Shown here: piece by piece, positions 1-8,806 of the stretch
Layout of the letters: each line of letters opens with the position of its first letter
Numbering within the stretch: the stretch's first letter is position 1
Assembly: GCF_002723915.1 (NCBI RefSeq)
Contig: NZ_BEWL01000005.1
Coordinates: 62,001-126,000 of the forward strand
Length of the DNA: 64,000 nt
Direction: 5' to 3'
DNA from: Gluconobacter albidus
GTDB taxonomy: Bacteria > Pseudomonadota > Alphaproteobacteria > Acetobacterales > Acetobacteraceae
Program-made: the position numbers and the translations under genes
The notes under the pieces: generated by a model
Databases searched by the model: none
Told to the model about the DNA's origin: nothing
The model's input: the letters and a program-made list of their open reading frames with translations, nothing else

Positions 1-1280
1 CCTTCGTCGAAGGCTTCATGTTCGACGGCTCGTCCATCCAGGGCTGGAAAGCCATCAACGAGTCCGACATGGTCCTGCTTCCGGATCCGGAAACGGCCGT
101 CATGGACCCGTTCTCCGCCAAGCCGCAGCTGATCCTGTTCTGCGACATCATTGATCCGAAGACGGGCAATTTCTACAACCGCGATCCGCGCTCGACCGCC
201 AAGCTCGCAGAAGCCTATCTTAAGTCAGCCGGCTTCGGCGACACGGCGTTCTTCGGTCCGGAAGCCGAGTTCTTCATCTTCGACAACGTGCAGTTCGGCA
301 CAGGCCCGAATTTCGGCACGTATCAGCTCGACAGCATCGAAGGTCCCGGCGCCTCCATGAAGGCCTATCCGGAAGGCAACATGGGCCATCGCCCTGTCGT
401 CAAGGGTGGCTACTTCCCGGTCCCACCCGTGGACAGCGAGCATGACCTGCGCGCCGAAATGCTCTCGACGATGGGCGAAATGGGCCTGCCGATCGAAAAG
501 CACCACCACGAAGTCGCACAGTCGCAGCACGAGCTCGGCACGAAGTTTGACACGCTCGTGAAGTCCGCCGACTTCATGCAGATCTACAAGTACTGCGTGC
601 ACAACGTTGCCCATTCCTACGGCAAGACAGCCACGTTTATGCCGAAGCCGATCTCGGGCGACAACGGCTCGGGCATGCATGTCCACCAGTCCATCTGGAA
701 AGACGGCAAGCCGACCTTCGCCGGTGACAAGTATGCAGACCTGTCCGAAGACGCGCTGTTCTACATCGGTGGCATCATCAAGCACGCGAAGGCTCTGAAC
801 GCCTTCACGAACCCGTCCACCAACTCCTACAAGCGCCTGATCCCGGGCTTCGAAGCGCCCGTGCTTCTGGCCTACTCCGCAGCGAACCGTTCGGCTTCGT
901 GTCGTATCCCGCACGCGACCAACCCGAAGGCCAAGCGCGTCGAAGTCCGCTTCCCGGACCCGATGGCAAACCCCTATCTCGCGTTCGCCGCCATGCTGAT
1001 GGCCGGCCTCGACGGCATCCGCAACAAGATCCACCCGGGCGACGCCATGGACAAGGATCTGTACGAACTGCCGAAGGAAGAACTGGCCCAGATCCCGACG
1101 GTCTGCGGTTCGCTCCGTGAGGCTCTCGAAGCCCTCAAGGAAGACCACGCATTCCTTCTCGAAGGCGGCGTCTTCACCAAGGACCAGATCGAAAGCTACA
1201 TCGACATCAAGTGGCCGGAAGTCTACAAGTTCGAACACACGCCGCATCCGGCAGAGTTCGAGATGTACTACTCGGTCTGA
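1..1280 (+). CDS. glnA: glutamine synthetase type I (5' end missing)
   Basis: Catalyses ATP-dependent formation of glutamine from glutamate and ammonium, the entry point of nitrogen assimilation in the cytoplasm. The window opens inside the gene; reading begins at base 3 and 425 residues remain, so about 45 N-terminal residues are outside (the family has about 470). Visible family motifs are FDGSSIQGW near the start, the metal-binding stretch [11 protein letters not shown], the ATP-loop NRSASCRIP, and near the C-terminus DLYELPKEE, whose Tyr matches the site adenylylated by GlnE in GlnA type I. A strong terminator follows immediately. Regulation by GlnB/GlnE is expected from the family, not seen here. 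Confidence 0.97.
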   Translation, partial: FVEGFMFDGSSIQGWKAINESDMVLLPDPETAVMDPFSAKPQLILFCDIIDPKTGNFYNRDPRSTAKLAEAYLKSAGFGDTAFFGPEAEFFIFDNVQFGTGPNFGTYQLDSIEGPGASMKAYPEGNMGHRPVVKGGYFPVPPVDSEHDLRAEMLSTMGEMGLPIEKHHHEVAQSQHELGTKFDTLVKSADFMQIYKYCVHNVAHSYGKTATFMPKPISGDNGSGMHVHQSIWKDGKPTFAGDKYADLSEDALFYIGGIIKHAKALNAFTNPSTNSYKRLIPGFEAPVLLAYSAANRSASCRIPHATNPKAKRVEVRFPDPMANPYLAFAAMLMAGLDGIRNKIHPGDAMDKDLYELPKEELAQIPTVCGSLREALEALKEDHAFLLEGGVFTKDQIESYIDIKWPEVYKFEHTPHPAEFEMYYSV

Positions 1281-1307
1281 TCCGGGTCAGAACATCACGT
1301 CTACGGA

Positions 1308-1339
1308 AAGCCCGGCCTTCGTGCCGGGCTTTTCTGTTT
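1308..1339 (+). terminator. Rho-independent terminator of glnA
   Basis: A 9-bp stem (AAGCCCGGC at 1308-1316 pairing with GCCGGGCTT at 1323-1331) with a 6-nt loop, followed by TTTCTGTTTT. It lies 28 bp after the glnA stop. Confidence 0.9.
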
Positions 1340-1365
1340 TCAACACACCACGTCAAGACGGCCCG

Positions 1366-1995
1366 ATGATCCCTCCCGCCCTTCAGGCCTTCTCCTCCTC
1401 CGCTCTGCCCGTCCTCGACATTGCAGGCACGATCGTGTTCGCGATTTCCGGCGCGATCGAGGCCGCACGCGCGCGCCTGACCATCGTGACGTTCATGTTC
1501 TTTGCTGCCATTACCGGCGTCGGTGGTGGAACCGTGCGGGACCTGCTGATTGGCGCCCCCGTCTTCTGGATGCACACCTCCATCCCGATTACGGCCTGTC
1601 TGCTGTCCGCCATTGCCGTGTGGTTCACCCCGGCCCGCTTCTGGCCAGCCCGCGCCGTGGAATGGTTTGACGGTCTCGGGATCGCAGCCTATGGCGTCTT
1701 CGGCTCAGCCAAGGCGCTGGCCTACGGCATCCCGCTGATCCCGGCGGCTCTCATGGGAATCGTCAGCGCCTGCATGGGCGGTATTTTCCGGGATGTGCTG
1801 GCAGGCGTGCCGTCCATCATCATCCGGCCGGAGCTCTACGTCACGGCCGTTGCCCTGGCGTCAGGAGCCTATGTCTCCCTGACGGCGCTGGGTCTGAGCA
1901 CCACAATTGCCGCAGATCTCGCCGTTCTGGCCGGCTTCAGCCTGCGCGCTGCGGCCCTCATCAAAGGGCTCGGCCTGCCGCATTACAAACGATAG
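1366..1995 (+). CDS. TRIC/UPF0126 family membrane protein
   Basis: A 209-residue inner-membrane protein of the TRIC channel (UPF0126, YicG-like) family. It has the duplicated domain of the family: two similar halves of three helices each, carrying GVGGGTVRDLLIG in the first half and CMGGIFRDVLAG in the second, both glycine-rich and ending in R-D. E. coli YicG has been linked to glycine transport, so a small-molecule or cation channel function is plausible but not shown here. The ATG at 1366 is chosen because the open frame upstream runs through glnA and its terminator. Only 26 bp separate the terminator and this start, so its promoter may lie in the glnA 3' end, or transcription reads through. 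Confidence 0.85.
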   Translation: MIPPALQAFSSSALPVLDIAGTIVFAISGAIEAARARLTIVTFMFFAAITGVGGGTVRDLLIGAPVFWMHTSIPITACLLSAIAVWFTPARFWPARAVEWFDGLGIAAYGVFGSAKALAYGIPLIPAALMGIVSACMGGIFRDVLAGVPSIIIRPELYVTAVALASGAYVSLTALGLSTTIAADLAVLAGFSLRAAALIKGLGLPHYKR

Positions 1996-2019
1996 GCGGC
2001 AGGCGCGTTCAAACGCCTG

Positions 2020-2232
2020 TCAGGCGATAACGTCGAACCCGACATCTTCCACGACATGCTGCAACGCCACCGGCGTCACTTTCTGCTCATCATACTGAAT
2101 GGCAGCCTGTCCCGGATCAAGCGTTACCTCTGCGGACGACACACCCGGAACATTGGACAGGGCGGACTGCAACTTGCCCGAACATCCATTGCACGACATC
2201 CCGTCAACCTTGAACGTCACCATCGAAACCAT
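2020..2232 (-). CDS. heavy-metal-associated (CopZ-like) protein
   Basis: A 70-residue single HMA domain with the Cu(I)-binding motif GMSCNGC near the N-terminus, as in CopZ copper chaperones and the N-terminal domains of CopA ATPases. It probably carries copper or another soft metal in the cytoplasm. The start at 2232 is chosen for an AGGAGAG ribosome site 6 nt upstream; an upstream ATG in the same frame (2310) has no comparable site and would add an unrelated 26-residue leader. The gene is convergent with the TRIC gene. No P-type ATPase partner is in the window. Confidence 0.85.
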   Translation of the reverse strand: MVSMVTFKVDGMSCNGCSGKLQSALSNVPGVSSAEVTLDPGQAAIQYDEQKVTPVALQHVVEDVGFDVIA

Positions 2233-2319
2233 AACAGACTCTCCTGTCTTCAAAGGCTGCTCCGCAAAACAGCCGATCCCCGAGTGGGACATATTCCCGG
2301 AAAAATGCAAACAGCTTTT

Positions 2320-2631
2320 TCAGGCTGCGTCAGCTGACTCGTCCAGCGGCTGGACCTTCATGATTTCAGCCTGCGCTCCACATTTCGCAAGCACCTCACC
2401 CAGAACCTTGAAATGCGGTGACGCCAGATGCGCTTCAAACCCGGCTTCCGAAGCCCAGATTTCGTTGGCAACGAAGCGGCCAGCCTTTTCCGTATCCCGG
2501 CTGATCACATACTGGCGGCAGGCCTCCTCCTTGCGCGAAGAGACAACACAGGCCGCAAAAGCCTGCTCGGCAGCGGCAGCGTGTTCGGCGGCAACCGTAA
2601 CAATGGCCGTGATGTGAACCGTCTGGCTCAT
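2320..2631 (-). CDS. ABM-domain monooxygenase-like protein
   Basis: A 103-residue protein of the dimeric alpha-beta barrel (antibiotic biosynthesis monooxygenase, ABM; YgiN-like) fold. Characteristic parts are the N-terminal strand VHITAIVTV, the stretch RQYVISRDTEKAGRFVANEIWAS, and the conserved E-x-H-x-x-S-PHF near the C-terminus. Family members act on quinols, haem or polyketides, or protect from reactive small molecules; the substrate cannot be deduced. The start at 2631 is set by GAGGAG 7 nt upstream. A second, distinct ABM protein is encoded at 7641, so the window has two paralogues of this fold. Confidence 0.8.
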   Translation of the reverse strand: MSQTVHITAIVTVAAEHAAAAEQAFAACVVSSRKEEACRQYVISRDTEKAGRFVANEIWASEAGFEAHLASPHFKVLGEVLAKCGAQAEIMKVQPLDESADAA

Positions 2632-2690
2632 GATGGAACTCCTCATCAACAATAGAAGCTACCCCATCCGCATCTTCCGAAAGCGGGCAG

Positions 2691-2706
2691 CGTTTCACGT
2701 GAAACC
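2691..2706. promoter_or_regulatory. parS centromere site (14-bp core)
   Basis: The perfect palindrome GTTTCACGTGAAAC (2692-2705) is the ParB-binding parS core; the outermost bases are C and C instead of the consensus T and A. It lies in the non-coding gap between the ABM gene and gcvP, about 41 kb from parAB. Confidence 0.85.
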
Positions 2707-2769
2707 ATACCTCACCCCTTTGTGAGAAAGAACCCATGCCGGGTATCACACCCACAAAGACCGAACAGC

Positions 2770-2800
2770 AAAAAGGCGCCTCCCCGCAGGAAGGCGCCCT
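2770..2800 (-). terminator. terminator of the gcv operon
   Basis: Read on the minus strand, GGCGCC at 2798-2793 and GGCGCC at 2780-2775 form the ends of a hairpin extended by flanking pairs, followed by TTTTTGCTG. It lies about 30 bp beyond the gcvP stop. Confidence 0.8.
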
Positions 2801-2828
2801 GTCCCGAACACCAGACGGAAAAAGCCGC

Positions 2829-5684
2829 TCAGCCTTCCGCGTAGGTCGAAATATCCGGGCAGGAACAGACGAGGTTCCGGTCCCCCCAGGCATTGTCCAG
2901 ACGCCCGACCGGCGACCAGTATTTCGACGTGTCCACACCACCTGGGAAACACCCTGCCTCGCGGCTGTAGGAACGGTCCCACGCGCCTGCCAGATCCGCC
3001 GTGGTATGCGGCGCAAAACGCAGCGGGCTGGCGTCCATCGCCACACGCCCGGCTTCGACTTCGGCAATCTCCGCACGAATGGCGATCATCGCATCGCAGA
3101 AACGATCCAGCTCGCCCTTCCCTTCGGATTCCGTCGGCTCAATCATGAACGTCCCCGCCACCGGGAAGCTGACGGTTGGTGCATGGAATCCGTGGTCGAT
3201 CAGACGCTTGGCGATATCATCCACCGTCACACCGACCGTGTCCTTCAGCGGCCGCAGATCCACGATGCATTCATGCGCCGTAAAGCCGTTGGTGCCGCGA
3301 TACAGAACCGGATAATGCCCTTCCAGACGCGATGCGATGTAGTTCGCATTCAGGATCGCCATCGTCGTCGCCTGACGCAGTCCCTCGTCGCCCATCATCA
3401 TGATGTAGGCCGCGGAAATCGGCAGAATGGACGCCGAGCCGTAAGGCGCTGCGGATACCGCAATGCCATGCTGTCCCGGCAGATACGGCGCAAGATGCTT
3501 GCCCACGCCGATCGGCCCCATGCCCGGACCGCCACCGCCATGCGGAATGCAGAACGTCTTGTGCAGGTTGAAATGCGAGACATCCGCGCCATAAAGCCCC
3601 GGACGTGCCAGACCAACCTGTGCATTGAGGTTCGCGCCATCCAGATAGACCTGACCGCCGGCGGCATGAACCAGTTCGCAGATCTCCACGATCCGCTCCT
3701 CGAACACGCCATGAGTGGACGGATACGTGATCATGATGGCCGCCACGCGCCCGTCATGCTGCGCAATCTTCGCCTTCAGATCCTCGACATCAACATTGCC
3801 ATTCTCATCGCAGGCCACGACAACAACCCGCATCCCGACCATCTGGGCCGAAGCCGGATTGGTCCCATGCGCGGACGCCGGAATCAGGCAGACATCGCGG
3901 TTCTCGTCCCCACGCGCGCGGTGATAACCACGGATCGCCAGAAGCCCGGCATACTCACCCTGCGCGCCGGAATTCGGCTGAAGCGACACGGCGTCATACC
4001 CCGAAATCGCACAGAGCGTGCGCTCCAGATACGCGAACAGCTCGGCATAACCCTGAACCTGATCGGCGGGCGCGAACGGATGAATCCGCGCGAATTCCGG
4101 CCAGGTGATGGGGATCATCTCCGCCGTCGCATTGAGCTTCATGGTGCAGGAGCCCAGCGGGATCATTGTCCGGTCCAGCGCCAGATCCTTGTCCGCCAGC
4201 GCACGCATGTAGCGCAGCAGATCCGTCTCGGAACGGTGGGTATGGAACACAGGATGCGTCAGCAGCGGCGCCGTACGGGACAGACCCTCCGGCAGCGCAT
4301 CCGTCACATCGAGCGCCTGCTCGACAGACGCCAGATCCGCACCCTCACCCGCAAACGCCGCCCAGACCGCACGGATCGTCTCCGGCGTCGTAGTCTCGTC
4401 ACAGGACACGCCAATCCGGCCATTCCCCGCATCGCGCAGATTGATACCGGATGCCACGGCCCGCGCCAGAACCTGCGGTGCCGCGGCACCCGCCTGAACG
4501 GTAATCGTGTCGAAGAATACGTCCGTCTCGACGCTCGCGCCCAGAGCCTTCAGCCCCGCGGACAGGATCGCCGCCATCCGGTGTGTACGTGCAGCAATCG
4601 CCTTCAGCCCTTCCGGACCATGATACACCGCATACATGGACGCGATGATCGCCAGAAGCGCCTGCGCCGTGCAGATGTTGGACGTCGCCTTCTCGCGGCG
4701 GATATGCTGTTCGCGCGTCTGAAGCGCCAGACGATAGGCGGGCTTGCCCGCACTGTCGCGCGACACGCCAACCAGACGTCCTGGCATATGCCGCTTGAAC
4801 GCATCGCGCGTCGCCATGAACCCCGCATGCGGGCCACCAGCCCCCATCGGCACGCCATAACGCTGCATCGAGCCAATCGCGATATCCGCGCCCAGCGCAC
4901 CAGGGCTTTCCAGCAGCACCAGAGCCAGCGGATCGCAGGCCAGAGCCGCAATCGCGCCCTTGTCGTGCAGCGCCGCAATCACGCCGCGCAGATCCCGCAC
5001 GCGCCCCGAAGAGCCGGGATAGGACAGCAGTGCGCCGAACACGGAAGACGCGTCCAGATCCGTCTCCGGATCCCCGACCACAATATCCCAGCCCAGCGGC
5101 TCGGCCCGCGTGCGGATCACGGCAACCGTCTGCGGGTGCGTGTCGGCATCCACGAAGAACGCCGTCGCCTTCGACTTGCCCACGCGCTGCGCCAGCGCCA
5201 TGGCTTCCGCACAGGCGGTGCCCTCGTCCAGCAGGGACGCATTGGCAATGTCTAGCCCAGTCAGATCCGCCACCAGCGTCTGGAAATTCAGCAACGCCTC
5301 AAGGCGGCCCTGGCTGATTTCGGGCTGATACGGCGTGTAAGCCGTGTACCAGGCCGGATTTTCGAGAATGTTCCGCTGGATGACCGGCGGCAGAACCGTG
5401 TCGTAATAGCCCTGCCCGATCATGGAGGTCAGAACCTGATTGCGCGACGCGATCTGACGCAGACGCACAAGCGCATCCTGCTCGGTCAGGGCCGCACCAA
5501 TCCCGTGATCCCCGCGATCGAGAATGGCGGCCGGAATGGTCCGGTCGATCAGGTCATCGAGACTGGACGCGCCAACAACCCGCAGCATCTCCCCGATTTC
5601 GGAAGGGCGCGGGCCAATATGGCGGGAGCTGAAATCTTCGGTCTGGGCAGGCCACAAGGTCGTCACAGGCAGGTTCTCTGGCAT
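2829..5684 (-). CDS. gcvP: glycine dehydrogenase (decarboxylating), P-protein
   Basis: PLP enzyme of the glycine cleavage system: decarboxylates glycine and passes the aminomethyl group to the lipoyl arm of GcvH. At 951 residues it is the long form in which both subunits (GcvPA and GcvPB) are fused. The C-terminal half carries the PLP-lysine segment [19 protein letters not shown], and a [10 protein letters not shown] segment precedes it. The N-terminus has the usual SSRHIGP motif. It is the last gene of gcvT-gcvH-gcvP, separated from gcvH by 76 bp containing a hairpin that may reduce its expression. Its expression should depend on the glycine riboswitch before gcvT. A long open frame on the opposite strand is a shadow produced by the high GC content. 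Confidence 0.97.
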   Translation of the reverse strand: MPENLPVTTLWPAQTEDFSSRHIGPRPSEIGEMLRVVGASSLDDLIDRTIPAAILDRGDHGIGAALTEQDALVRLRQIASRNQVLTSMIGQGYYDTVLPPVIQRNILENPAWYTAYTPYQPEISQGRLEALLNFQTLVADLTGLDIANASLLDEGTACAEAMALAQRVGKSKATAFFVDADTHPQTVAVIRTRAEPLGWDIVVGDPETDLDASSVFGALLSYPGSSGRVRDLRGVIAALHDKGAIAALACDPLALVLLESPGALGADIAIGSMQRYGVPMGAGGPHAGFMATRDAFKRHMPGRLVGVSRDSAGKPAYRLALQTREQHIRREKATSNICTAQALLAIIASMYAVYHGPEGLKAIAARTHRMAAILSAGLKALGASVETDVFFDTITVQAGAAAPQVLARAVASGINLRDAGNGRIGVSCDETTTPETIRAVWAAFAGEGADLASVEQALDVTDALPEGLSRTAPLLTHPVFHTHRSETDLLRYMRALADKDLALDRTMIPLGSCTMKLNATAEMIPITWPEFARIHPFAPADQVQGYAELFAYLERTLCAISGYDAVSLQPNSGAQGEYAGLLAIRGYHRARGDENRDVCLIPASAHGTNPASAQMVGMRVVVVACDENGNVDVEDLKAKIAQHDGRVAAIMITYPSTHGVFEERIVEICELVHAAGGQVYLDGANLNAQVGLARPGLYGADVSHFNLHKTFCIPHGGGGPGMGPIGVGKHLAPYLPGQHGIAVSAAPYGSASILPISAAYIMMMGDEGLRQATTMAILNANYIASRLEGHYPVLYRGTNGFTAHECIVDLRPLKDTVGVTVDDIAKRLIDHGFHAPTVSFPVAGTFMIEPTESEGKGELDRFCDAMIAIRAEIAEVEAGRVAMDASPLRFAPHTTADLAGAWDRSYSREAGCFPGGVDTSKYWSPVGRLDNAWGDRNLVCSCPDISTYAEG

Positions 5685-5720
5685 TTCATGAAAAGCGGAG
5701 GCGGGAATTCGGGGCAGGCT

Positions 5721-5754
5721 GAAAGAAAAACGGGGCCTGCCAGCGCAGACCCCG
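5721..5754 (-). terminator. intra-operon hairpin between gcvH and gcvP
   Basis: On the minus strand the sequence from 5754 to 5731 forms a stem CGGGG-t-CTGC / GCAG-g-CCCCG with loop GCTG, followed directly by TTTTTCTTTC (5730-5721). It has the form of an intrinsic terminator, placed inside the operon, so it could act as a partial terminator or as a 3' end stabiliser for a gcvTH message. Confidence 0.75.
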
Positions 5755-5760
5755 CAAGCC

Positions 5761-6120
5761 TCAGAGGCTCTTGTACTGTTCGGCCGTCAGCAGGCCCTTG
5801 AGGTCGTCCGGGTTGGAAACCGTCATGCGGAAAATCCAGCCCTCGCCTTCCGCATCGCGGCCCACCAGCGTCGGATCATCGGACAGCGCGTCGTTGAAGC
5901 CCGCAAGCGTCCCCGCAACCGGCGCATAGATGTCGGACGCTGCCTTCACGGACTCCACAACCGCGGCCGCATCACCGGCGGCAACTTCCGTGCCCTCGTC
6001 CTTGGCTTCAACGAACACCAGTTCGCCCAGCTCTTCGGAGGCATGCGTGGTGATGCCAACAGTCGCCTGCTCGCCATCGACGCGGATCCATTCATGGGAC
6101 TTCGTGTAATAGGTCGTCAT
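5761..6120 (-). CDS. gcvH: glycine cleavage system H protein
   Basis: Small 119-residue lipoyl carrier that shuttles the aminomethyl group between GcvP, GcvT and the E3 dihydrolipoamide dehydrogenase. The lipoylated lysine lies in [13 protein letters not shown], the standard motif; the N-terminus [12 protein letters not shown] is also typical. It lies 36 bp downstream of gcvT and is followed by a terminator-like hairpin before gcvP, which would allow more GcvH than GcvP to be made; this fits the need of GcvH as a carrier in excess, but is inference. Confidence 0.97.
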   Translation of the reverse strand: MTTYYTKSHEWIRVDGEQATVGITTHASEELGELVFVEAKDEGTEVAAGDAAAVVESVKAASDIYAPVAGTLAGFNDALSDDPTLVGRDAEGEGWIFRMTVSNPDDLKGLLTAEQYKSL

Positions 6121-6156
6121 TGCTGCTTTTTCCTGATCTGAAATTCGACTGTAAGT

Positions 6157-7302
6157 TCAGCGCTTGAAACCGGGTGCCACGAACGGCATCGCCCGCACAT
6201 GCAGTGGCACATACTTGCCCCGCAGTTCCGCAAAAACGGGTGTGTCCAGCGCCGCATGATCCGACGCGACATAGCCCATCGCAACAGGAGCCTTCACGCT
6301 CGGGCCAAACGCCCCGGACGTGACCACCCCGATTTCCTTCTGCCCCTCGGCATCGGCAAAGAGCTTCGCCCCCGCCCGCACCGGAGCCCGACCTTCCGCC
6401 AGCAGACCCACGCGCCTGCGCGAGACACCATCGCGCGTCTGCTTCAGCACGACCTCCGCCCCCGGATAGCCGCCAGCGCGGGACCCGCCCTCACGACGCG
6501 CCTTCTGGATCGCCCAGCCCAACGAAGCTTCAACCGGCGTGGTCGTGACATCAATGTCATTGCCATACAGGCACAGCCCGGCTTCAAGACGCAGCGAGTC
6601 CCGCGCGCCCAGACCAATCGGCAGCACATCCGGCTGCGCCAGGATCGCACGTGCGATTTTTTCAGAATCCGCGCCCGCACAGCCGATCTCGAACCCGTCC
6701 TCGCCCGTATAGCCGGACCGCGACACCGTCACCTTCACGGGCCCAGTCGCAGTGGCCAGTTCGGTCTCGATCACATCCATGAAGCGCATGTCCTTCACGG
6801 CCGGGCAAAGCGGCGCCAGAGCCGCTTCCGCAGCCGGCCCCTGAAGCGCCATAAGCCCCCGATCAAACTGGCGAGTCACAACACACCGATCAGACAGCGC
6901 GGCCTCGATCCGGTCTGCGTCCTGAACCTTGCAACCCGCGTTCACGACCACCAGAAGATCATGGCCCATATTGGCGACCATCAGATCGTCCAGAATGCCA
7001 CCCTCTTCATTGGTCAGCAGTCCATAACGCTGGCGCCCGGCGGCAAGCCCGACGTAATCCGCCGGGACCAGCGTCTCCAGAGCCGCAGCCGCGTCCTTCA
7101 CGTCGCCGCTTTTCGCGGCAATGCGGATCTGCCCCATATGGGACACGTCGAACAGACCAGCCTTCTCGCGCGTATGCAGATGCTCCGCCATCAGTCCCGC
7201 AGGGAACTGGATCGGCATCTCAAAGCCTGCGAACGGCACCATCTTCGCGCCAAGTTCCAGATTCAGATCGTAAAGGGGAGTACGCTGGAGGGAATCGCTC
7301 AT
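6157..7302 (-). CDS. gcvT: aminomethyltransferase, T-protein
   Basis: Transfers the methylene group from aminomethyl-GcvH to tetrahydrofolate and releases ammonia. The 381-residue length fits the family. Visible features are the N-terminal RTPLYDLNLELGAKMVPFAG, the stretch LFDVSHMGQI, and [11 protein letters not shown] in the centre, all signatures of the folate-binding GcvT fold. It is the first gene of the operon, and the 5' leader carries a tandem glycine riboswitch. The start at 7302 follows from the N-terminal family match. Confidence 0.97.
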   Translation of the reverse strand: MSDSLQRTPLYDLNLELGAKMVPFAGFEMPIQFPAGLMAEHLHTREKAGLFDVSHMGQIRIAAKSGDVKDAAAALETLVPADYVGLAAGRQRYGLLTNEEGGILDDLMVANMGHDLLVVVNAGCKVQDADRIEAALSDRCVVTRQFDRGLMALQGPAAEAALAPLCPAVKDMRFMDVIETELATATGPVKVTVSRSGYTGEDGFEIGCAGADSEKIARAILAQPDVLPIGLGARDSLRLEAGLCLYGNDIDVTTTPVEASLGWAIQKARREGGSRAGGYPGAEVVLKQTRDGVSRRRVGLLAEGRAPVRAGAKLFADAEGQKEIGVVTSGAFGPSVKAPVAMGYVASDHAALDTPVFAELRGKYVPLHVRAMPFVAPGFKR

Positions 7303-7379
7303 ACGAAAAAGCCCGGTCCATTCTATCTCAAAACGTGAAGATGCAGACGCCCCGGCTTCCCGCAGAATGCGGCCGGAAA

Positions 7380-7550
7380 AACGTCGCCCCTTCTGTCCTT
7401 TCGCCTGAGATCGCTATCCCGTCGGCGGATGCGTCAAGCGCACCTCTCTCCAGAATGTCCTGACCGCCTCGGTCCTTTGGCCTGAGAGTTTCCGGGGCGG
7501 TTGCTCCTTCGGCGCCAGCCTCTCGGCCGGTCTCTCCCGTGTCGGTCCTT
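7380..7550 (-). ncRNA. tandem glycine riboswitch upstream of gcvT
   Basis: Read on the minus strand, two consecutive aptamers are seen. The first (about 7550-7465) has GGGAGAGACC, then GCGCCGAAGGAGCAA and ACTCTCAGGCCAAAGGACCG. The second (about 7461-7380) has CTGGAGAGAGG, GCCGACGGGATAG and ATCTCAGGCGAAAGGACAG. These are the conserved cores of the gcvT-type glycine riboswitch, in the tandem arrangement. A hairpin (CCGCA / TGCGG with flanking CCGGC / GCCGG, about 7371-7343) lies between the second aptamer and the gcvT start and may be the expression platform. In tandem gcv systems glycine binding normally turns expression on. Confidence 0.93.
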
Positions 7551-7640
7551 CCGATCCTGCCAGTTTCCGAAAAACTCCGCAATCGTTACGATCGCTCCTG
7601 CGTTGTGTCCCGAGACCTTAAATGCACAAAGGAGAACTCC

Positions 7641-7943
7641 ATGGCTGGCGAACTGACGGTCATTGCCGAATTCGAGACCACACCGGCAACCTATGACAGA
7701 TTTCTCAAGGTCTGCGCCTATGACAGCGAACGCTCCGTCGCCGACGAATCCGGCTGCCACAGCTTCACGGTCCTCTCGCCTGAAACGGAAGCCGATACCG
7801 TCATCCTGGTGGAAGTCTATACCGACCGCGCGGCCTTCGAAGAGCACCTCAGGACCCCGCATTTCGAGGTCTTCGCAAACGCTGTAAAAGAACTGGACAT
7901 CAAGGAACGCAGCGTCCGCTTCCTGAAGAAAAGGGCTCCCTGA
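7641..7943 (+). CDS. ABM-domain protein (putative quinol monooxygenase)
   Basis: A 100-residue dimeric alpha-beta barrel protein of the ABM family, related to YgiN. It shows the pattern LTVIAEFETTP at the N-terminus, ADESGCHSFTVLSPETEADTVILVEVY in the middle, and FEEHLRTPHFEVF near the end. The start at 7641 has AAGGAGA upstream; the open frame extends further 5' but without a ribosome site and into the divergent promoter region. It is transcribed away from the gcv operon and is 3 bp before a lipoprotein gene with which it likely forms an operon. Substrate unknown. Confidence 0.8.
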   Translation: MAGELTVIAEFETTPATYDRFLKVCAYDSERSVADESGCHSFTVLSPETEADTVILVEVYTDRAAFEEHLRTPHFEVFANAVKELDIKERSVRFLKKRAP

Positions 7944-7946
7944 GCA

Positions 7947-8228
7947 ATGCATCTTTCAAGCACGAAACACCTCCTGGCCATCACCCTCCTGTGCGGCACG
8001 GTGTCCGCCTGCGCTTCCCATCCGCAGCACAATCCGCGCACCCGCCTGATCGGCATTCCCAACCCCGCCAGCGTCTATTGCACGCAGCAGGGCGGCCGAC
8101 ACGGTGATGTCCGGACTGCAGGCGGCGAAACCGGCACCTGCACCTTCCCGCCCAACCAGATCTGCGACGAATGGACGCTCTACCGCGAGCACCGCTGCGT
8201 CGCCCCGCTGGCCAAAATGACACCCTGA
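7947..8228 (+). CDS. DUF333 lipoprotein
   Basis: A 93-residue secreted lipoprotein. The N-terminus is a lipoprotein signal with a hydrophobic core (LLAITLLCGTV) and a lipobox-like SAC near residue 22. The mature part holds the DUF333 pattern: NPASVYCTQQGG, a central G-x-C-x-FP, then CDEWTLYREHRC. The paired cysteines suggest disulfides in the periplasm. DUF333 proteins are often labelled putative haemolysin, a label with little support. It begins 3 bp after the ABM gene and is followed by a terminator. Confidence 0.8.
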   Translation: MHLSSTKHLLAITLLCGTVSACASHPQHNPRTRLIGIPNPASVYCTQQGGRHGDVRTAGGETGTCTFPPNQICDEWTLYREHRCVAPLAKMTP

Positions 8229-8248
8229 TTTTTCAGCCTGGTCAGATC

Positions 8249-8285
8249 AAGCCCGGTCAGGCCCGAAAGAGCCGCCGGGTTTTTT
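8249..8285 (+). terminator. terminator after the DUF333 gene
   Basis: CCCGG (8252-8256) pairs with CCGGG (8275-8279), with an internal GGC/GCC stem, and is followed by TTTTTT up to 8285. Confidence 0.75.
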
Positions 8286-8294
8286 CATGACCTC

Positions 8295-8316
8295 AATACA
8301 TAACATGTTATGTATT
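8295..8316. promoter_or_regulatory. 22-bp perfect palindrome, probable MarR operator
   Basis: The core ATACATAACATGTTATGTAT (8296-8315) is a perfect inverted repeat, extended by one more A/T pair on each side. It lies 9 bp before the preferred start of the MarR gene, where a bound dimer would block transcription or initiation. MarR-family regulators typically bind such palindromes and repress themselves; the assignment is inference from position and form. Confidence 0.75.
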
Positions 8317-8324
8317 CTATCCAC

Positions 8325-8771
8325 ATGACCCCCGGAATCCGCATGACCGCCCCCTCTCCCCTGAGCGCCCTGACCACCCGCAACACCAGGCTCTTCACAC
8401 TCCTGCTGGAACGCGAACTCAAAAAGACCGGCCTCCGGATCGGCCAGCTCCCCGTGTTGCAGGCTTTGCAGGACGGAAAGACCCTCAATCAGAAAGCGCT
8501 TGCGGATTTTGCGGATATCGAACAGCCAGGCATGACGACACTTCTCGCCCGGATGGAACGCGACGACCTGATCCGGCGCGAACCAGACCCAACAGACCGC
8601 CGCAGCACACTGGTCACCCTGACACTGGACGGCCAGCGGAAAAGCCGGAATATCGTTCCTGTTATGGAACATTTAACCGACACAGCACTCAAGGGGTTTA
8701 CACCCCTCGAACGCGATATTCTCGTAACACTTCTGGAACGGATTAACAGCAGCCTGAAAGAGCAGCTGTAA
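8325..8771 (+). CDS. MarR family transcriptional regulator
   Basis: A 148-residue winged-helix regulator of the MarR family. The HTH region LNQKALADFADIEQPGMTTLLARMERDDLI is followed by the wing motif RREPDPTDRRSTLVTLT, which carries the DxRS/R hallmark. The ligand is unknown. Two in-frame ATG codons (8325, 8343) are plausible; the ATG at 8310 lies inside the palindromic operator and is less likely. No target gene other than itself is adjacent on the same strand, so autoregulation and a distant target, or control of a trans regulon, are both possible. Confidence 0.85.
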   Translation: MTPGIRMTAPSPLSALTTRNTRLFTLLLERELKKTGLRIGQLPVLQALQDGKTLNQKALADFADIEQPGMTTLLARMERDDLIRREPDPTDRRSTLVTLTLDGQRKSRNIVPVMEHLTDTALKGFTPLERDILVTLLERINSSLKEQL

Positions 8772-8772
8772 C

Positions 8773-8801
8773 CGCCTGCCCCTTTAATGAAGAGGCAGGC
8801 G
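8773..8801. terminator. possible bidirectional hairpin between marR-type gene and speE
   Basis: CGCCTGCC (8773-8780) pairs with GGCAGGCG (8794-8801) between two convergent genes. There is no clear T run on either side, so terminator function is uncertain. Confidence 0.4.
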
Positions 8802-8806
8802 CGGAA

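Noticed and set aside
2736-5255. 839-codon open frame on the plus strand opposite gcvP
   Set aside because: Arg/His-rich translation typical of an antisense shadow in a GC-rich gene; gcvP on the other strand is complete with clear motifs.
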